NCBI GenBank assembly: GCA_029974875.1
Contig: JARKQP010000700.1
Span: forward strand, 1 to 5,061
From: Mobilitalea sp.
GTDB taxonomy: Bacteria > Bacillota_A > Clostridia > Lachnospirales > Lachnospiraceae
Direction: 5' to 3'
DNA: 5,061 bases
How positions within the stretch are numbered: position 1 is the stretch's first letter; each line of letters begins with the position of its first letter. Below are positions 4,589 through 5,061 of the stretch, in pieces. Below the pieces are notes generated by a model. That model was not told where the DNA came from. It ran no database searches and worked only from the letters and a program-made list of their open reading frames with translations. The position numbers and the translations under genes were made by a program.

Positions 4589-5061
4589 CCAGGCATGCAC
4601 AACGCCCACAGCCGGAACACAGGCTGACAGATTCTTGTTTAGGCTCTTTTGCCTCCCTAGATTCCTTCCATAATCTTTCCGCAACCGGCGCCCAGTTTCT
4701 TGCTGTTTCAACGCATTTGTCGGAAAGCTCCCCTGCAGGCTCCGGGTTCTGGTAATCCGTACTCTTAGCCCTGGTTTCCTCAACGAGCCGTGTCAGGCTT
4801 CCCGGATTATCCAGCACCGGACAGGGTCTTAGCATATTCTCATTCCAGGGCTGGTTATCGTGATATCCCATAAAAAGCGGTGACCGGTACGCTTCCAGCA
4901 GGGTCTTTTCACGTATGTTAGAGTCAGAATAATGGATAAAGGCGCAGGGCTCAACATCCCCATTGGCATTGATATGCAGATAGCTTCTCCCACCGGCAAT
5001 ACAGCCGCCCACATATTCCCCGTCATTCCAGAAATCCACGGTAAAAATAGGCTTAGTACCT
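4572..5061 (-). CDS. Radical SAM protein, C-terminal part (partial)
   Basis: The frame is open from the right edge of the window to a TAA at 4574-4572, so about 162 C-terminal residues are visible and the N-terminal CxxxCxxC radical SAM motif is outside. The visible part has the pattern of the post-barrel region of MoaA/PqqE-like radical SAM proteins: GGCIAGGRSYLHINANGDVE then PCAF, NIREKTLLEAYRSPLF, and LRPCPVLDNPG. Its spaced cysteines resemble a SPASM-like auxiliary Fe-S cluster region. The last residues hold a dense cluster, CSGCGRCAC, which could bind metal. Such enzymes use a [4Fe-4S] cluster and S-adenosylmethionine for radical chemistry; the substrate is not evident. A GTG at 5039 is in frame but need not be the start, since the frame continues upstream as GTKPIFT. 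The gene is convergent with the PucR-type regulator, overlapping it by four bases. Confidence 0.82.
   Translation of the reverse strand, partial: GTKPIFTVDFWNDGEYVGGCIAGGRSYLHINANGDVEPCAFIHYSDSNIREKTLLEAYRSPLFMGYHDNQPWNENMLRPCPVLDNPGSLTRLVEETRAKSTDYQNPEPAGELSDKCVETARNWAPVAERLWKESREAKEPKQESVSLCSGCGRCACLEGKGN

Noticed and set aside
4505..4783. 92-codon minus-strand frame across the convergent gene ends
   Set aside because: Wrong frame over the radical SAM coding region; composition is arginine/proline-rich as expected for a shadow.

Overview
The window looks like part of the chromosome of a Gram-positive anaerobe of the class Clostridia, most likely Lachnospiraceae-like. This is inferred from strong AAGGAGG-type ribosome binding sites, a clear sigma-A type promoter, AT-rich intergenic DNA beside moderate-GC genes, and the styles of the PucR-type regulator, ACP-like protein and radical SAM protein. 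No rRNA, tRNA, CRISPR array, transposase or complete mobile element is visible.

Layout: (1) positions 1-111 may hold the 5' end of a minus-strand gene that leaves the window on the left (weakly supported). (2) Positions 112-506 are a gene-poor spacer with a large imperfect inverted repeat and one copy of a ~62-bp element. (3) 507-2261 (minus) encodes a CocE/NonD (peptidase S15-like) alpha/beta hydrolase. (4) 2262-2443 is a repeat-rich spacer with the second copy of the ~62-bp element and a 13-bp tandem repeat. (5) 2444-2692 (minus) encodes a small acyl-carrier-protein-like protein. Its leader is a tandem array of ~36-bp units, each carrying a Shine-Dalgarno, an anti-Shine-Dalgarno and an ATG. 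(6) 2821-2988 is a divergent control region with a well-formed promoter for the rightward gene and a palindrome just ahead of its ribosome binding site. (7) 2989-4575 (plus) encodes a PucR/CdaR-type regulator. (8) 4572-5061 (minus) is the 3' part of a radical SAM protein. Its stop codon overlaps the regulator's stop, and both lie in the loop of an apparent intrinsic terminator.

How the parts may fit together (inference): the PucR-type regulator is divergent from the ACP-like gene and the hydrolase gene, the usual arrangement for a regulator controlling a neighbouring operon. A free-standing carrier protein followed by an alpha/beta hydrolase suggests handling of an acyl or ester substrate, but no substrate can be read from the sequence. 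The radical SAM gene is convergent and need not belong to the same unit.

The most unusual signals are the repeated SD/anti-SD leader of the ACP-like gene, whose mini-ORFs end on the next start codon, and the hydrolase, which keeps its nucleophilic serine but seems to lack the usual acidic residue and oxyanion-hole tyrosine. The two copies of the ~62-bp element, each upstream of a minus-strand start, are also worth checking.
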